From the NCBI GenBank assembly GCA_007117575.1, contig SKGH01000036.1:1-15466 (forward strand): DNA of 15,466 nucleotides, read 5' to 3'. This document shows positions 1-7,111 of this stretch, one piece after another. Within the stretch, counting starts at the first letter, position 1, and every line of letters begins with the position of its first letter. Source of the stretch: Candidatus Kaiserbacteria bacterium (GTDB lineage Bacteria > Patescibacteriota > Minisyncoccia > Phycocordibacterales > UBA918). The translations under genes were made by a program, and so were the position numbers. A model generated the notes under the pieces. It was not told the origin of the DNA. It saw nothing but the letters and a program-made list of their open reading frames with translations, and did not search any database.

Positions 1-72
1 AGAAGTGACTACGCACTGTAGACGTACAACCGCAACCCAACTCGGACGCGGGTTCAACTCCCGCCATCTCCA
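1..72 (+). pseudogene. Partial inverted copy of tmRNA gene 3' end
   Basis: Reading the plus strand, these 72 bases are identical to the last 72 bases of the tmRNA gene at 110-503. They include the T-arm (GCGGGTTCAACTCCCGC) and the 3' acceptor strand CATCTCC followed by discriminator A at 72. The 5' half of such a gene would lie before the window, so it cannot be said whether this is a fragment or the end of a complete second, convergent ssrA. It may also be an assembly artefact. Confidence 0.6.
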
Positions 73-73
73 C

Positions 74-99
74 AAAACACAAAACCACCCTTCGGGTGG
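74..99 (-). terminator. Intrinsic terminator of ssrA
   Basis: On the minus strand, directly after the tmRNA 3' end, a CCACCC/GGGTGG stem with a GAA loop (99 to 85) is followed by the T-rich run TTTTGTGTTTT (84 to 74). This is the form of a rho-independent terminator. It sits at the centre of the larger palindrome, and its T-tract falls in the left arm. Confidence 0.75.
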
Positions 100-109
100 C
101 TGTGTTTTG

Positions 110-503
110 TGGAGATGGCGGGAGTTGAACCCGCGTCCGAGTTGGGTTGCGGTTGTACGTCTACAGTGCGTAGTCACTTCTTATGTTTAGAGCGGACACT
201 TTTAGACGTGACCAGACAGTGTTCGCTCGATCTCGATAGAATTTCATTCATTTATCTCGAGAAAGATAAATGACATATTCTCATGTTTATTACACCGCCA
301 TCACATTATGAGAACTCATGCGATACGATGTCACTCCGGCACGCGTTAATTTACGCGAAGGCGGGAGAGAGGCCCATACCGGCAAAGTATGGACTTTTTA
401 CGCTATTCTTTGCACGTAAAGGTGGATACCTTAGTACGCAGGGGTATCCAACTGCGGCACTGCACACAACCGGCAAGACCAACCGTCGATGCCTGGCATC
501 CCC
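110..503 (-). ncRNA. ssrA: Transfer-messenger RNA (tmRNA)
   Basis: tmRNA rescues ribosomes stalled on broken mRNAs: it is charged with alanine, then serves as a short mRNA that adds a degradation tag. The 5' end GGGGATG (503-497) pairs with CATCTCC (117-111) to form the acceptor stem with one G-U pair; the discriminator is A at 110. CCA is not encoded, so it must be added enzymatically. The 5' domain has the family's TCGAC segment; the 3' end has the T-arm and the GGACGCGGGTTCAACTCCCG signature. After the 5' domain come a pseudoknot-like element (GGATACC with GGTATCC), a tag reading frame at 413-351, and further hairpins, including TCATTTATC/GATAAATGA and an ACACT/AGTGT stem near 200-235. Length is 394 nt, normal for one-piece tmRNA. 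Its partner SmpB is encoded just upstream on the same strand. Confidence 0.95.
351..413 (-). other. tmRNA tag-peptide reading frame
   Basis: The resume codon is most likely GCA at 413-411, preceded by ACGT as in many tmRNAs. The frame reads AKNSVKSPYFAGMGLSPAFA and stops at TAA (353-351). Twenty residues is long beside the roughly ten of the E. coli tag. The small hydrophobic AFA end fits the C-terminal degron read by ClpXP- or FtsH-type proteases. The resume site is inferred from position after the first pseudoknot and the alanine codon. Confidence 0.8.
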
Positions 504-569
504 AGTCCCAGTTTTTTCCTTGACCAACGTGACATTGTTACGAGGGAAAAAGAAAAAACTGGGGCTGGG
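501..569. repeat. 18-bp inverted repeat between smpB and ssrA
   Basis: Arms 501-518 and 552-569 are complementary at 17 of 18 positions (the exception is a T-G wobble on the plus-strand RNA). The arm near ssrA includes the first three G residues of the mature tmRNA, so in a smpB-ssrA precursor this stem would compete with the tmRNA acceptor stem. It could be a 5' processing signal for a double-strand ribonuclease, an attenuator between the two genes, or a smpB terminator, although no clean T-tract follows it. Confidence 0.7.
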
Positions 570-584
570 AACGGTGTGCGAAAT

Positions 585-1031
585 TTATTGATTTTTCAAA
601 ATACGTTGAATGGACCGCTGGCTGTCTCTTTTTTTTATGGTTTCTCGTTTGTCTGCTTTCTTTTTTCCTCGTGCCAACGCCACTTCCAGCTTTAGGTTAC
701 TCTTAGTATCATACAACGATATTGCCACAAGTGTCAAACCGGCTTCTTCAATCTTGCGTTCCAATGCAGATATTTCTTTACGGGATAATAATAACTTTCT
801 CGGTCTTTCCGGATCATAGTCTTTTGGGGTGTTGGCTATTTGGTAGGGTCCAAAAGTGGCATTGACTAAAAACGCCTCGCCACCTCTTATCAGAACGTAT
901 GAACCAACCAGTGAACCTTTGCCGGCTCTGATGGCTTTCACTTCGTGACCAAACAGAACCAGCCCGGCTTCGTAGGTGGCTATGATTTCAAAGTTAAAAC
1001 GGGCTTTTTTGTTTGTAAGATATTTTTTCAT
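585..1031 (-). CDS. smpB: SsrA-binding protein SmpB
   Basis: SmpB binds the tRNA-like domain of tmRNA and carries it into the A site of stalled ribosomes. The 148-residue product covers the whole family. The N-terminal NKKARFNFEI (7-16) leads into the TYEAGLVLFGHEVKAIRAGKGSL block (19-41), the core of the RNA-binding OB fold. A second conserved block is DPERPRKLLLSRKEI (73-87). The lysine/arginine-rich C-terminal tail (121-140, ARGKKKADKRETIKKRD) normally inserts into the empty mRNA channel and is intact. ssrA begins 81 bases downstream on the same strand, so the two trans-translation partners form one locus and may share a transcript. No Shine-Dalgarno site precedes ATG 1031. A TATAGT-type -10 lies at 1060-1055. 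Identification is firm from sequence motifs. Confidence 0.97.
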   Translation of the reverse strand: MKKYLTNKKARFNFEIIATYEAGLVLFGHEVKAIRAGKGSLVGSYVLIRGGEAFLVNATFGPYQIANTPKDYDPERPRKLLLSRKEISALERKIEEAGLTLVAISLYDTKSNLKLEVALARGKKKADKRETIKKRDSQRSIQRILKNQ

Positions 1032-1050
1032 TTTATTATCTATTCACTCA

Positions 1051-1062
1051 TGCTACTATACT
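1051..1062. promoter_or_regulatory. Overlapping divergent -10 elements between smpB and the patatin gene
   Basis: Only 32 bases separate the two divergent start codons. The plus strand reads TGCTACTAT (extended -10, 1051-1059) and overlapping TATACT (1057-1062). The minus strand reads TATAGT (1060-1055). The same bases therefore serve as candidate -10 elements in both directions, so the two genes probably cannot be initiated simultaneously. Inferred from consensus match only. Confidence 0.45.
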
Positions 1063-1063
1063 T

Positions 1064-1987
1064 ATGAATCATCGCAATATGCTACTTGAAGGAGATGGCA
1101 GTGTTATTAAAGCACTCAAACAAAAAAAATATCTATTGGATAGTGGTAAGCCTCATGACCATATAAAACCACTGCTAATAATAGACGGTGGTTTGATGAA
1201 AGGCGCCTATGGAGTGGGTGCCGGTTTAGCTTTTGCAGATCTTGGGTTTGACACTCTTTGGGATAATGTGGTTGGTATATCTTCAGGTGCGCCAACCGTT
1301 GCGTACCTCCTTTCCGGCAATGCTGAGGCAGGCGCGTCAGTTATGTATGAAGAGTGTTGTTCTACTGAATTTGCAAATTTTAGAAAATTTTCAGAAAGTA
1401 TAAATTTTCAATATTTTATCGATGTCATAAAGAATGATTCAAAAAAGAAGCTTAATGTAGAGAAAGTTTTAAATAATAAGACTAAAATTTTTTTAGGGGT
1501 AACTGATTTTTACACGGCTGAACCAAACCTTATAGAACCGGTGGATGAAGAAGGTTTGTTTTTAGCTATTGAAGCTTCTATATCCATGCCTAATGTATCT
1601 TTAAGGTCCATTCTTATAAATGGTAAACGGTATACTGACGGAGGTTTTGACAGACCGCACATAATCAGTAAAGCCATAACCGATATTGAGGCGACGCATA
1701 TACTTTTGATCACCAATCAAGACAAAGAAGGTCCTCGAATCTCATGGCGGGAAAGATTTTTAAATGATACCTTGTTTCGCTTTCGCATGAGTCATGCTCT
1801 TAGAATCGCCGCCAATAGTCGTCGCTACTCCAGACTGCACGTTTTAGACGCGTTAAGAAAAAATAAATCAATCAAAATGTCTTTGGTTTGGGGCGATGGT
1901 TCTATTGGTAGTTTAGAACAGAAAAGTGAGGTGGTGCGGTCGGTGATAGAGAAGTCACGTCAGTGGTGGCACAATCAGCTCGCATAA
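1064..1987 (+). CDS. Patatin-like phospholipase family protein
   Basis: Predicted serine lipid acyl hydrolase of the patatin/RssA-YjjU type, with a Ser-Asp dyad. The oxyanion-hole glycine motif is GGLMKG (42-47), the nucleophile elbow is GISSG (71-75, Ser73), the ASISMP segment (171-176) is typical of the fold, and the catalytic Asp is Asp192 in DGG (192-194). All key residues are present, so the enzyme should be active. There is no signal peptide or membrane segment; it is likely cytoplasmic or peripheral to the membrane. The length of 307 residues fits bacterial single-domain members. ATG 1064 has no Shine-Dalgarno and lies only 1-4 bases from candidate -10 elements; the in-frame ATG at 1079 (Met6) is a plausible true start. 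Natural substrate is unknown; membrane phospholipid turnover or lipid scavenging is inference. Confidence 0.88.
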   Translation: MNHRNMLLEGDGSVIKALKQKKYLLDSGKPHDHIKPLLIIDGGLMKGAYGVGAGLAFADLGFDTLWDNVVGISSGAPTVAYLLSGNAEAGASVMYEECCSTEFANFRKFSESINFQYFIDVIKNDSKKKLNVEKVLNNKTKIFLGVTDFYTAEPNLIEPVDEEGLFLAIEASISMPNVSLRSILINGKRYTDGGFDRPHIISKAITDIEATHILLITNQDKEGPRISWRERFLNDTLFRFRMSHALRIAANSRRYSRLHVLDALRKNKSIKMSLVWGDGSIGSLEQKSEVVRSVIEKSRQWWHNQLA

Positions 1988-1999
1988 TAGCTAATTTTC

Positions 2000-2007
2000 T
2001 GTATAAT
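2000..2007 (+). promoter_or_regulatory. Candidate -10 element for ftsH
   Basis: TATAAT at 2002-2007 matches the sigma-70 -10 consensus exactly and lies 23 bases before the ftsH ATG, predicting a leader of about 17 bases. No convincing -35 and no Shine-Dalgarno are visible. Confidence 0.5.
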
Positions 2008-2030
2008 GTGCTCCTGTACAATATAAATAT

Positions 2031-4208
2031 ATGTTTAAAGAAAACAATCAATCAGAAAAAGAATCGTCGCCAACACAACCACCCAAGGTTACTTCTAACG
2101 ACTCCGGCAACAACGAACCTTTTTTAACTAAAAGAGAGACTGACCCGAACAGTACAAAAAATAATTCTAATAACGGGGATAAGAATAAAAATAAGGATTT
2201 TTCCTTAAATAAACTTCGAGGCGCCGGCTCTAAGTTGCCGGTGGGTCCCGGTAACTTTTGGAACAATGTATTGTCAACTGTCTTATTATTGATACTTATT
2301 ACCGGTCTTTACTCAATTTTGGTTGATCCGAGAGAAAAGCCGGATGAGATATCTATATCCGAGATGGTTAAACAGATAAAAGCGGGAGAGATAGAAGAAA
2401 TCATAGTTAGGGGTTCCACACTGGAAATAGACTATGTGGAAGAAGGTAGAAATAGTGCTGTGGCAAAAAGAGAAAGCGATGCCGCGATTTCCACCACTTT
2501 GACTAACTTGGGGGTAAGACCGGGGCAGTTGGAACAGGTGCGTATAGATGTGCAGAGAGAGACCGGTTTTGGTTTTTGGTTTGCGAATTTCGCTCCGTTC
2601 CTGTTCCCGCTGTTGCTGTTGGGTGTGATTATCTGGTTCTTTATGCGTTCAGTGAAGGGAGCAGGGATGCAGGCAATGAGCTTTGGTTCTTCAAAGGCTC
2701 GTATGATAGACCCTAACGATAAGTCTCAAAAAGTTACTTTTAAGGATGTAGCCGGAGCTAAGGAGGCTAAGCAAGAGTTGGAAGAGATAGTTGATTTTCT
2801 GCGTAACCCCAAAAAATTCTTAGACATAGGTGCTGAAATACCTAAGGGAGTAATGATGATGGGTTCGCCCGGTACCGGTAAGACGTTGTTGGCCAGAGCT
2901 GTGGCCGGAGAAGCGGGGGTGCCTTTCTTTTCCATCTCAGGTAGTGAGTTTGTGGAAATGTTTGTCGGTGTGGGTGCTAGTCGGGTAAGGGATTTGTTTC
3001 AGATGGCAAAAAAAGCGGCGCCGGCCATTATTTTTGTAGATGAGATAGACGCAGTGGGACGAATAAGAGGTACCGGCGTTGGTGGTGGTAATGACGAAAG
3101 AGAGCAAACTCTCAATCAAATACTGGTAGAAATGGATGGTTTTGAGCCAAATGCCAAGGTTATCGTCATGGCTGCTACCAACAGACCTGATGTACTTGAT
3201 CCGGCCCTACTGCGCCCCGGAAGGTTTGATAGGCGAGTTACCATTGATTTGCCCGACAGAGATGATCGTAAGCAGATATTGAAAGTACACTCACGTAAGA
3301 AGCAAATGCAAGATGATGTTAATCTGGATATCATAGCGCAACGTACTCCCGGTTTTTCCGGAGCCGACCTTAGTTCTTTGATGAATGAAGCGGCTATTTT
3401 AGCGGCCAGAGAAGACAGAAAAAAGCTCGGTCAATTTGACCTGATCCGTTCCATAGAGAAGGTTATGCTGGGACCGGAAAGAAAGAGTCACGTTTTGTCT
3501 AAAAAAGAAAAAGAAATAACTGCCTACCATGAGGCCGGTCACGCTTTGGTGGCGTCTGTTCTACCATATACTGACCCCGTACAAAAGATATCTATTATTT
3601 CCAGAGGTAGAGCCGCTGGTTATACTTTGAAGTTGCCTGATGAGGACCGTCGTATGCATACTAAGAAAGAATTTATCGACGACATAACCATGACTCTTGG
3701 TGGTTATGTAACGGAAGAAATGGTCTTTGGAGACCTGACTACGGGACCATCGAACGATTTGCAGGTAGCCTCCAACTTAGCTCGTGATATGGTCACTAAA
3801 TACGGTATGAGCTCACTTGGCCCTATTGCTCTTGAAGGTACCGGAGGTCGTCTTATAGGCGGTGGTATGAGTGAGGATCGTGGGTATTCGCCACAGGTTG
3901 CTAAAGCTATTGACGACGAGGTTGCCAAAATTATTGAAAATAGTAAGCAAAAAGCAAGAGAAATACTTACCAAGTACCGAGAGGCACTTGACGTTATTGC
4001 TAAAAGGTTGATGTTGGTAGAAACTTTAGAGCGTGATGATTACGAAGCCATTTTGAAAGCGGAAGGGGTTGAGATACGTGACGCTTATAAAGAAGAACGT
4101 ATACATGAAGAATCCTTGGGTGACCCCAGCAGGGCTTTGGAAAACGAATCTTCGTCTCTTGCCGTAAACAAGAGTAGCGACTTATCGTCCCCAGAGAACA
4201 GCAAATGA
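2031..4208 (+). CDS. ftsH: ATP-dependent zinc metalloprotease FtsH
   Basis: Membrane-anchored hexameric AAA+ protease that extracts and degrades membrane and tagged cytoplasmic proteins. Order of domains in 725 residues: Asn/Lys/Ser-rich N-terminal extension (1-75), transmembrane helix 1 (about 77-98), short extracytoplasmic domain (about 100-183), transmembrane helix 2 (about 184-206), AAA+ module, zinc protease. Walker A is GSPGTGKT (278-285; the second residue is Ser where Pro is usual). The pore motif is MFVGVG (310-315), Walker B is IIFVDEID (333-340), and the second region of homology runs from ATNRPD to GRFDRR (382-402) with arginine fingers. Zinc ligands are HEAGH (500-504) and Asp576 in SNDLQ. 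The C-terminal tail (about 690-725) is Ser/Glu-rich. E. coli FtsH begins almost directly with helix 1, so the 75-residue extension is extra. FtsH can degrade tmRNA-tagged proteins in other bacteria, which fits the nearby smpB-ssrA. No Shine-Dalgarno precedes the start. Confidence 0.98.
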   Translation: MFKENNQSEKESSPTQPPKVTSNDSGNNEPFLTKRETDPNSTKNNSNNGDKNKNKDFSLNKLRGAGSKLPVGPGNFWNNVLSTVLLLILITGLYSILVDPREKPDEISISEMVKQIKAGEIEEIIVRGSTLEIDYVEEGRNSAVAKRESDAAISTTLTNLGVRPGQLEQVRIDVQRETGFGFWFANFAPFLFPLLLLGVIIWFFMRSVKGAGMQAMSFGSSKARMIDPNDKSQKVTFKDVAGAKEAKQELEEIVDFLRNPKKFLDIGAEIPKGVMMMGSPGTGKTLLARAVAGEAGVPFFSISGSEFVEMFVGVGASRVRDLFQMAKKAAPAIIFVDEIDAVGRIRGTGVGGGNDEREQTLNQILVEMDGFEPNAKVIVMAATNRPDVLDPALLRPGRFDRRVTIDLPDRDDRKQILKVHSRKKQMQDDVNLDIIAQRTPGFSGADLSSLMNEAAILAAREDRKKLGQFDLIRSIEKVMLGPERKSHVLSKKEKEITAYHEAGHALVASVLPYTDPVQKISIISRGRAAGYTLKLPDEDRRMHTKKEFIDDITMTLGGYVTEEMVFGDLTTGPSNDLQVASNLARDMVTKYGMSSLGPIALEGTGGRLIGGGMSEDRGYSPQVAKAIDDEVAKIIENSKQKAREILTKYREALDVIAKRLMLVETLERDDYEAILKAEGVEIRDAYKEERIHEESLGDPSRALENESSSLAVNKSSDLSSPENSK

Positions 4209-4232
4209 TTCTATCAATCAGTTGACCCCAGA

Positions 4233-4241
4233 TGCTATTAT
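4233..4241 (+). promoter_or_regulatory. Candidate extended -10 promoter before the surface-protein gene
   Basis: TGCTATTAT in the 174-base gap after ftsH matches the extended -10 pattern TGnTAnnnT and would give a leader of about 135 bases. A second candidate, TATTAT at 4373-4378, lies only 4 bases before the ATG at 4383 and would give a leaderless message. The rest of the gap is G/T-rich, with no clear terminator for ftsH. Confidence 0.35.
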
Positions 4242-4382
4242 GTTGGTAGTGTTGGTTTAGCGAGGTGGTGATTATTGTCACTGCTTGTTGTTAGTTATAC
4301 CAATTAAAAATTATCAGTTACTTGTTGAATGACCATTGGTGATTAAGGTGGTTGTTTAAGACAAGTTGTATTTATTATCATT

Positions 4383-5894
4383 ATGTCAATTTCGATAGAA
4401 AATTTATTTAGTAAATTTAAAATCGTTGGGTTTTATTTTGTGGTTGTCACACTAACAATTTTTATGTGGGCGACTTCTTTTGGCAGTGTTAGTGCCCAAA
4501 CAGATGAGACAGCAAGCATTGCCGAGCTACGTCATCAGTTAGAGATTTTGATGGCTGAGGTGGCCAGACTGCAGGCACAGTTGGCTATGCGTGAGCGATT
4601 GTTGCATGATTCTAAGGCAGAACGATGTATAGGTCGTGTTGGTCCGATACTAAGGTTTGGAGCTAGTGGAGAAGAAGTAAAAACATTGCAAAAAAATCTA
4701 CATGAAGTATTAGGGTTAAGTACCCCCACTTTATCTATCAGTGGCGTTTTTGATCAAGAAACACGAGAAGTGTTACAGCGTTATCAAGTAAAGAGGGCAA
4801 TCGTTAGTGCGGGAACCGCTGAGACCACCGGTTTTGGTCAACTGGGTCCGCGCACCAGAATGATGTTGGCTTACGACTGTTCAAAGGCTGAGGCGAAAGA
4901 AAGGGAAGATAAACAAAAACCGGAATATCCAAAAGTTCCGGATAAGGAAGATACAGACAAAGAAGAAAAAGCTGTAAAAATTGAAAGAATAAACCCCGTT
5001 CAAGGGTCTATAGGTACGGAGGTTCGTTTATATGGTCGTTTTGCTCGGTCTGGTAACGTAGTAAAGTTTGGTGATGGCTATTTAGGACCTTTCATGCCGG
5101 ACCAGAGCGGAGTGATTACGTTTCGGTTATCAGACGCAATGTCCGTATGTCACCCTGATGAAGAGGCATGTATAATGATTGCTTGGTTGCCAGAGCCGGG
5201 TAAAACCTATCCCGTTTCCGTAATTGCTAATTCAGTGGAGAGTAATAAAGTGCGATTTAAGGTTGTAGATGAGATAATAGATCCTACAGACCCGACTCCA
5301 TCCAAACTTTTTAATTTATCGGCAAAACATCACCCAAGTTATGACTCGCCTTATAGGGTAATTGCTTCTTTTAACCGCAGTACTCCCTGTACGTCTTACG
5401 CGGTTGCGTGGGGTGATGGAGAACATACTTCGGTATCTGTCGATAGACCCGACCTGACATGTTCGCAGGTGATTGCGCCAACCAGAGTTGAGCATGAATA
5501 TCAAAAACCGGGTCGCTACAAAGTCACTTTGCGAATGAGTGACAGAGTAGAGACCGTTGAGGTCATTGTAGGGGAGGTTGAAGAAGACATTGCGATAGTT
5601 CCATCCATAGATTCAGTGCGTCCCTGGCAAGGGCCGTTAGGTACTGAAATAACTATTCTAGGTAAGTTTAGTAAAACCAGACATTCAATTCAGTTTGGTG
5701 AAGGGTACATACATGGGATAGTTTCAGATGGTCGTAGCTTGAGTTTTGTTTTACCGGATTCGTTGAGTGTATGTGGATTAGGAGCAGAATTGTGTAGAGC
5801 GAAGGCGATGTTGGTCACACCCGGTGTGTATCCTCTACTGGTTATAAATGAGAAAGGTGAAAGTCGAGTACTTCGTTTTCAGGTCACTCGTTAA
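4383..5894 (+). CDS. Secreted peptidoglycan-binding protein with two TIG-like domains and a PKD-like domain
   Basis: Predicted extracytoplasmic, cell-wall-associated protein of 503 residues. The signal peptide is about 1-39 (hydrophobic 14-30, SVSA-QT cleavage candidate). A short coiled coil (44-75) precedes a peptidoglycan-binding domain 1-like region (88-166, with RFGASGEEVKTLQ and a GVFDQETREVLQRYQ helix). A Lys/Glu/Pro-rich linker (168-200) follows. Next come TIG/IPT-like repeat 1 (203-295), a PKD-like domain (310-398, with AVAWGDGE and VEHEYQKPGRYKVTL) and TIG/IPT-like repeat 2 (408-502). The two TIG-like repeats share QG-GTE, a FG-GY motif, an LSD/PDS-SVC segment, and a C-x6-C pair (256/263 and 464/471). 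Cys82/166 and Cys336/360 may form further disulfides. No anchor such as LPxTG is visible. The role is probably structural or adhesive at the cell surface; the exact function is unknown. It ends 11 bases before a bidirectional terminator. Confidence 0.85.
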   Translation: MSISIENLFSKFKIVGFYFVVVTLTIFMWATSFGSVSAQTDETASIAELRHQLEILMAEVARLQAQLAMRERLLHDSKAERCIGRVGPILRFGASGEEVKTLQKNLHEVLGLSTPTLSISGVFDQETREVLQRYQVKRAIVSAGTAETTGFGQLGPRTRMMLAYDCSKAEAKEREDKQKPEYPKVPDKEDTDKEEKAVKIERINPVQGSIGTEVRLYGRFARSGNVVKFGDGYLGPFMPDQSGVITFRLSDAMSVCHPDEEACIMIAWLPEPGKTYPVSVIANSVESNKVRFKVVDEIIDPTDPTPSKLFNLSAKHHPSYDSPYRVIASFNRSTPCTSYAVAWGDGEHTSVSVDRPDLTCSQVIAPTRVEHEYQKPGRYKVTLRMSDRVETVEVIVGEVEEDIAIVPSIDSVRPWQGPLGTEITILGKFSKTRHSIQFGEGYIHGIVSDGRSLSFVLPDSLSVCGLGAELCRAKAMLVTPGVYPLLVINEKGESRVLRFQVTR

Positions 5895-5904
5895 AAGACC
5901 TGTA

Positions 5905-5949
5905 TGAGGTCAAAAAACCACCGCTTATAGCGGTGGTTTTTTGACCTCA
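5905..5949. terminator. Bidirectional intrinsic terminator
   Basis: A perfect 21-bp stem (5905-5925 with 5929-5949) with a 3-base TAT loop lies between two convergent genes. A GC-rich top (CCACCGCT/AGCGGTGG) is flanked by A6 on one side and T6 on the other, so either strand presents a hairpin followed by a U-tract. It should end both the surface-protein transcript and the serine-operon transcript. Confidence 0.95.
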
Positions 5950-5979
5950 CTGAACTGATGCATGAATTAGTATTTATCA

Positions 5980-7074
5980 CTACATTTCAATCTTATCAAT
6001 TACCGATAACAAACTTTCAATATCTTTTTGAGAGTGAGAGGGGAAGTTAGCAATTCTAAAAGTTGAAGTAGCTAGGCTACCGTAACCGGCACCGATGAGC
6101 ATATCGGCATTCTTCACTTCAGCATGTAACTTACTTATATGTGAACTGTCTCCGGTTATGGTTATTATGGTGGGTGAGAGGTAAACCTCTTCTTGAGGAA
6201 AAGGGTTTAGTTTTGCGTGATTTTTAAAATAAGACCAAATTCGATTAGCTTTTTCCTTGGTATCATTAGATATTTTACTCAGACCCCCATTTTTAAGGTA
6301 TCTTTCAGTTTGTTTGTCTAGTAAATAAATAGCTAGCATATTAGGAGTTTGATATGTGGGACCTCTGCCGTCTGCTTGGTTTTGTAAGTATGTTTGCCAA
6401 CTCCACATACCGGCCAAATTTTTCCTTTGCTTGGTCATGTTAAGAGAGCGTTCTATGGCCCGAGGTGAAAGTATAAGTACACCAAGACCGGCGGGCAAAC
6501 CAAAAGCTTTTTGTATTGAAAAGTACCAAGCATCACCGTTGAGTAGGTCAATTTCTAGCGCGCCGGCTATTGAAGTAATGTCTATTGCCAGTAATGTGTC
6601 AGGGTTTTTCTCACGTAAATACTTTATGTCACTCTCTTCATGGCAAACCCCCGTACTGCTTTCGTTGTAGCAAACAGTTAGTAATTCAGTGGCATTAGGT
6701 ATATCGATTTTTGAAACGTCGATCTGCTTACCAAGCTCTACTTCAAATATTGTGGTTTCTTTATATAAAGCTTTTGATGCCACTGATGCTTTTTTAGAAA
6801 AAGCCCCGTTAACCAGATGAGTACTATGTTTTTCTACCAGATTAGCGACTAATGAGTGCCAAGAGGCAGAAGCAGAGTCTAGTAATAGTATTTGGTAGTC
6901 TTTTGGTACTTTTAAAAAAGACCGGAGATTGGCAAGACAGTTGTTGGCAGTATTTAAAAAGGCATCGCTTCTGTGTGACATTTCCATCACCCCTTCTTTA
7001 ACAGCCTGATCTATATCAGTGTATACCGCATCGTTAATCTTGCTTGGTCCGGGAATAAAAGAGAGCTTTCTCAT
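5980..7074 (-). CDS. serC: Phosphoserine aminotransferase (class V PLP aminotransferase)
   Basis: Predicted second enzyme of serine synthesis: converts 3-phosphohydroxypyruvate and glutamate to phosphoserine and 2-oxoglutarate, in the cytoplasm. The 364 residues match the family length. Visible features are the N-terminal FIPGPS (6-11), the SerC-like SHRSDAF (33-39), the cofactor Asp165 in LAIDITS, and the PLP Schiff-base Lys189 in SIQKAFGLPAG (186-196). The C-terminal TFRIANFPSHS (338-348) corresponds to the substrate-binding end of the fold. By motif alone it could be another class V aminotransferase, such as serine- or alanine-glyoxylate type, because the NESSTG segment (137-142) is intermediate. 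Its position after serB and serA strongly favours SerC. Last gene of the block; 37 bases after serA; followed by a terminator at 5905-5949. No Shine-Dalgarno is seen. Confidence 0.9.
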   Translation of the reverse strand: MRKLSFIPGPSKINDAVYTDIDQAVKEGVMEMSHRSDAFLNTANNCLANLRSFLKVPKDYQILLLDSASASWHSLVANLVEKHSTHLVNGAFSKKASVASKALYKETTIFEVELGKQIDVSKIDIPNATELLTVCYNESSTGVCHEESDIKYLREKNPDTLLAIDITSIAGALEIDLLNGDAWYFSIQKAFGLPAGLGVLILSPRAIERSLNMTKQRKNLAGMWSWQTYLQNQADGRGPTYQTPNMLAIYLLDKQTERYLKNGGLSKISNDTKEKANRIWSYFKNHAKLNPFPQEEVYLSPTIITITGDSSHISKLHAEVKNADMLIGAGYGSLATSTFRIANFPSHSQKDIESLLSVIDKIEM

Positions 7075-7111
7075 GATAATGATCGGTAAATTAATAATGT
7101 TTTCAACTTTC

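Larger units (their letters stand above)
1..181. repeat. Large inverted repeat (two 81-bp arms) of the ssrA 3' end
   Basis: Bases 1-81 are an exact reverse complement of bases 101-181 (position i pairs with 182-i at the positions checked). The 19-bp centre holds a smaller hairpin (85-90 with 94-99). The right arm is the 3' part of the tmRNA gene on the minus strand, so the left arm is a copy of the same tmRNA 3' region on the plus strand. The repeat starts exactly at the window edge and may extend beyond it. It could be a real inverted duplication or a fold-back artefact at a contig end; the sequence alone cannot decide. Confidence 0.93.

Noticed and set aside
1..181. Attachment site of an integrated element at ssrA
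   Set aside because: Integration leaves direct repeats of the ssrA 3' end; here the copy is inverted and no integrase is present.
5..190. Plus-strand open frame of 61 codons
   Set aside because: It lies wholly in the tmRNA inverted repeat and arises from RNA-gene sequence.
287..325. Alternative tmRNA tag frame ending HNVMAV with TAATAA
   Set aside because: It sits too far from the 5' end and after the first stop region; the frame at 413-351 has the usual position, GCA resume codon and AFA end.
283..695. Two plus-strand frames (102 and 68 codons)
   Set aside because: Antisense to the tmRNA gene, the smpB-ssrA spacer and smpB; no start signals or recognisable protein.
4209..4382. Riboswitch or small RNA in the gap after ftsH
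   Set aside because: The G/T-rich stretch shows no stable conserved-looking fold or known motif; only promoter candidates are supported.
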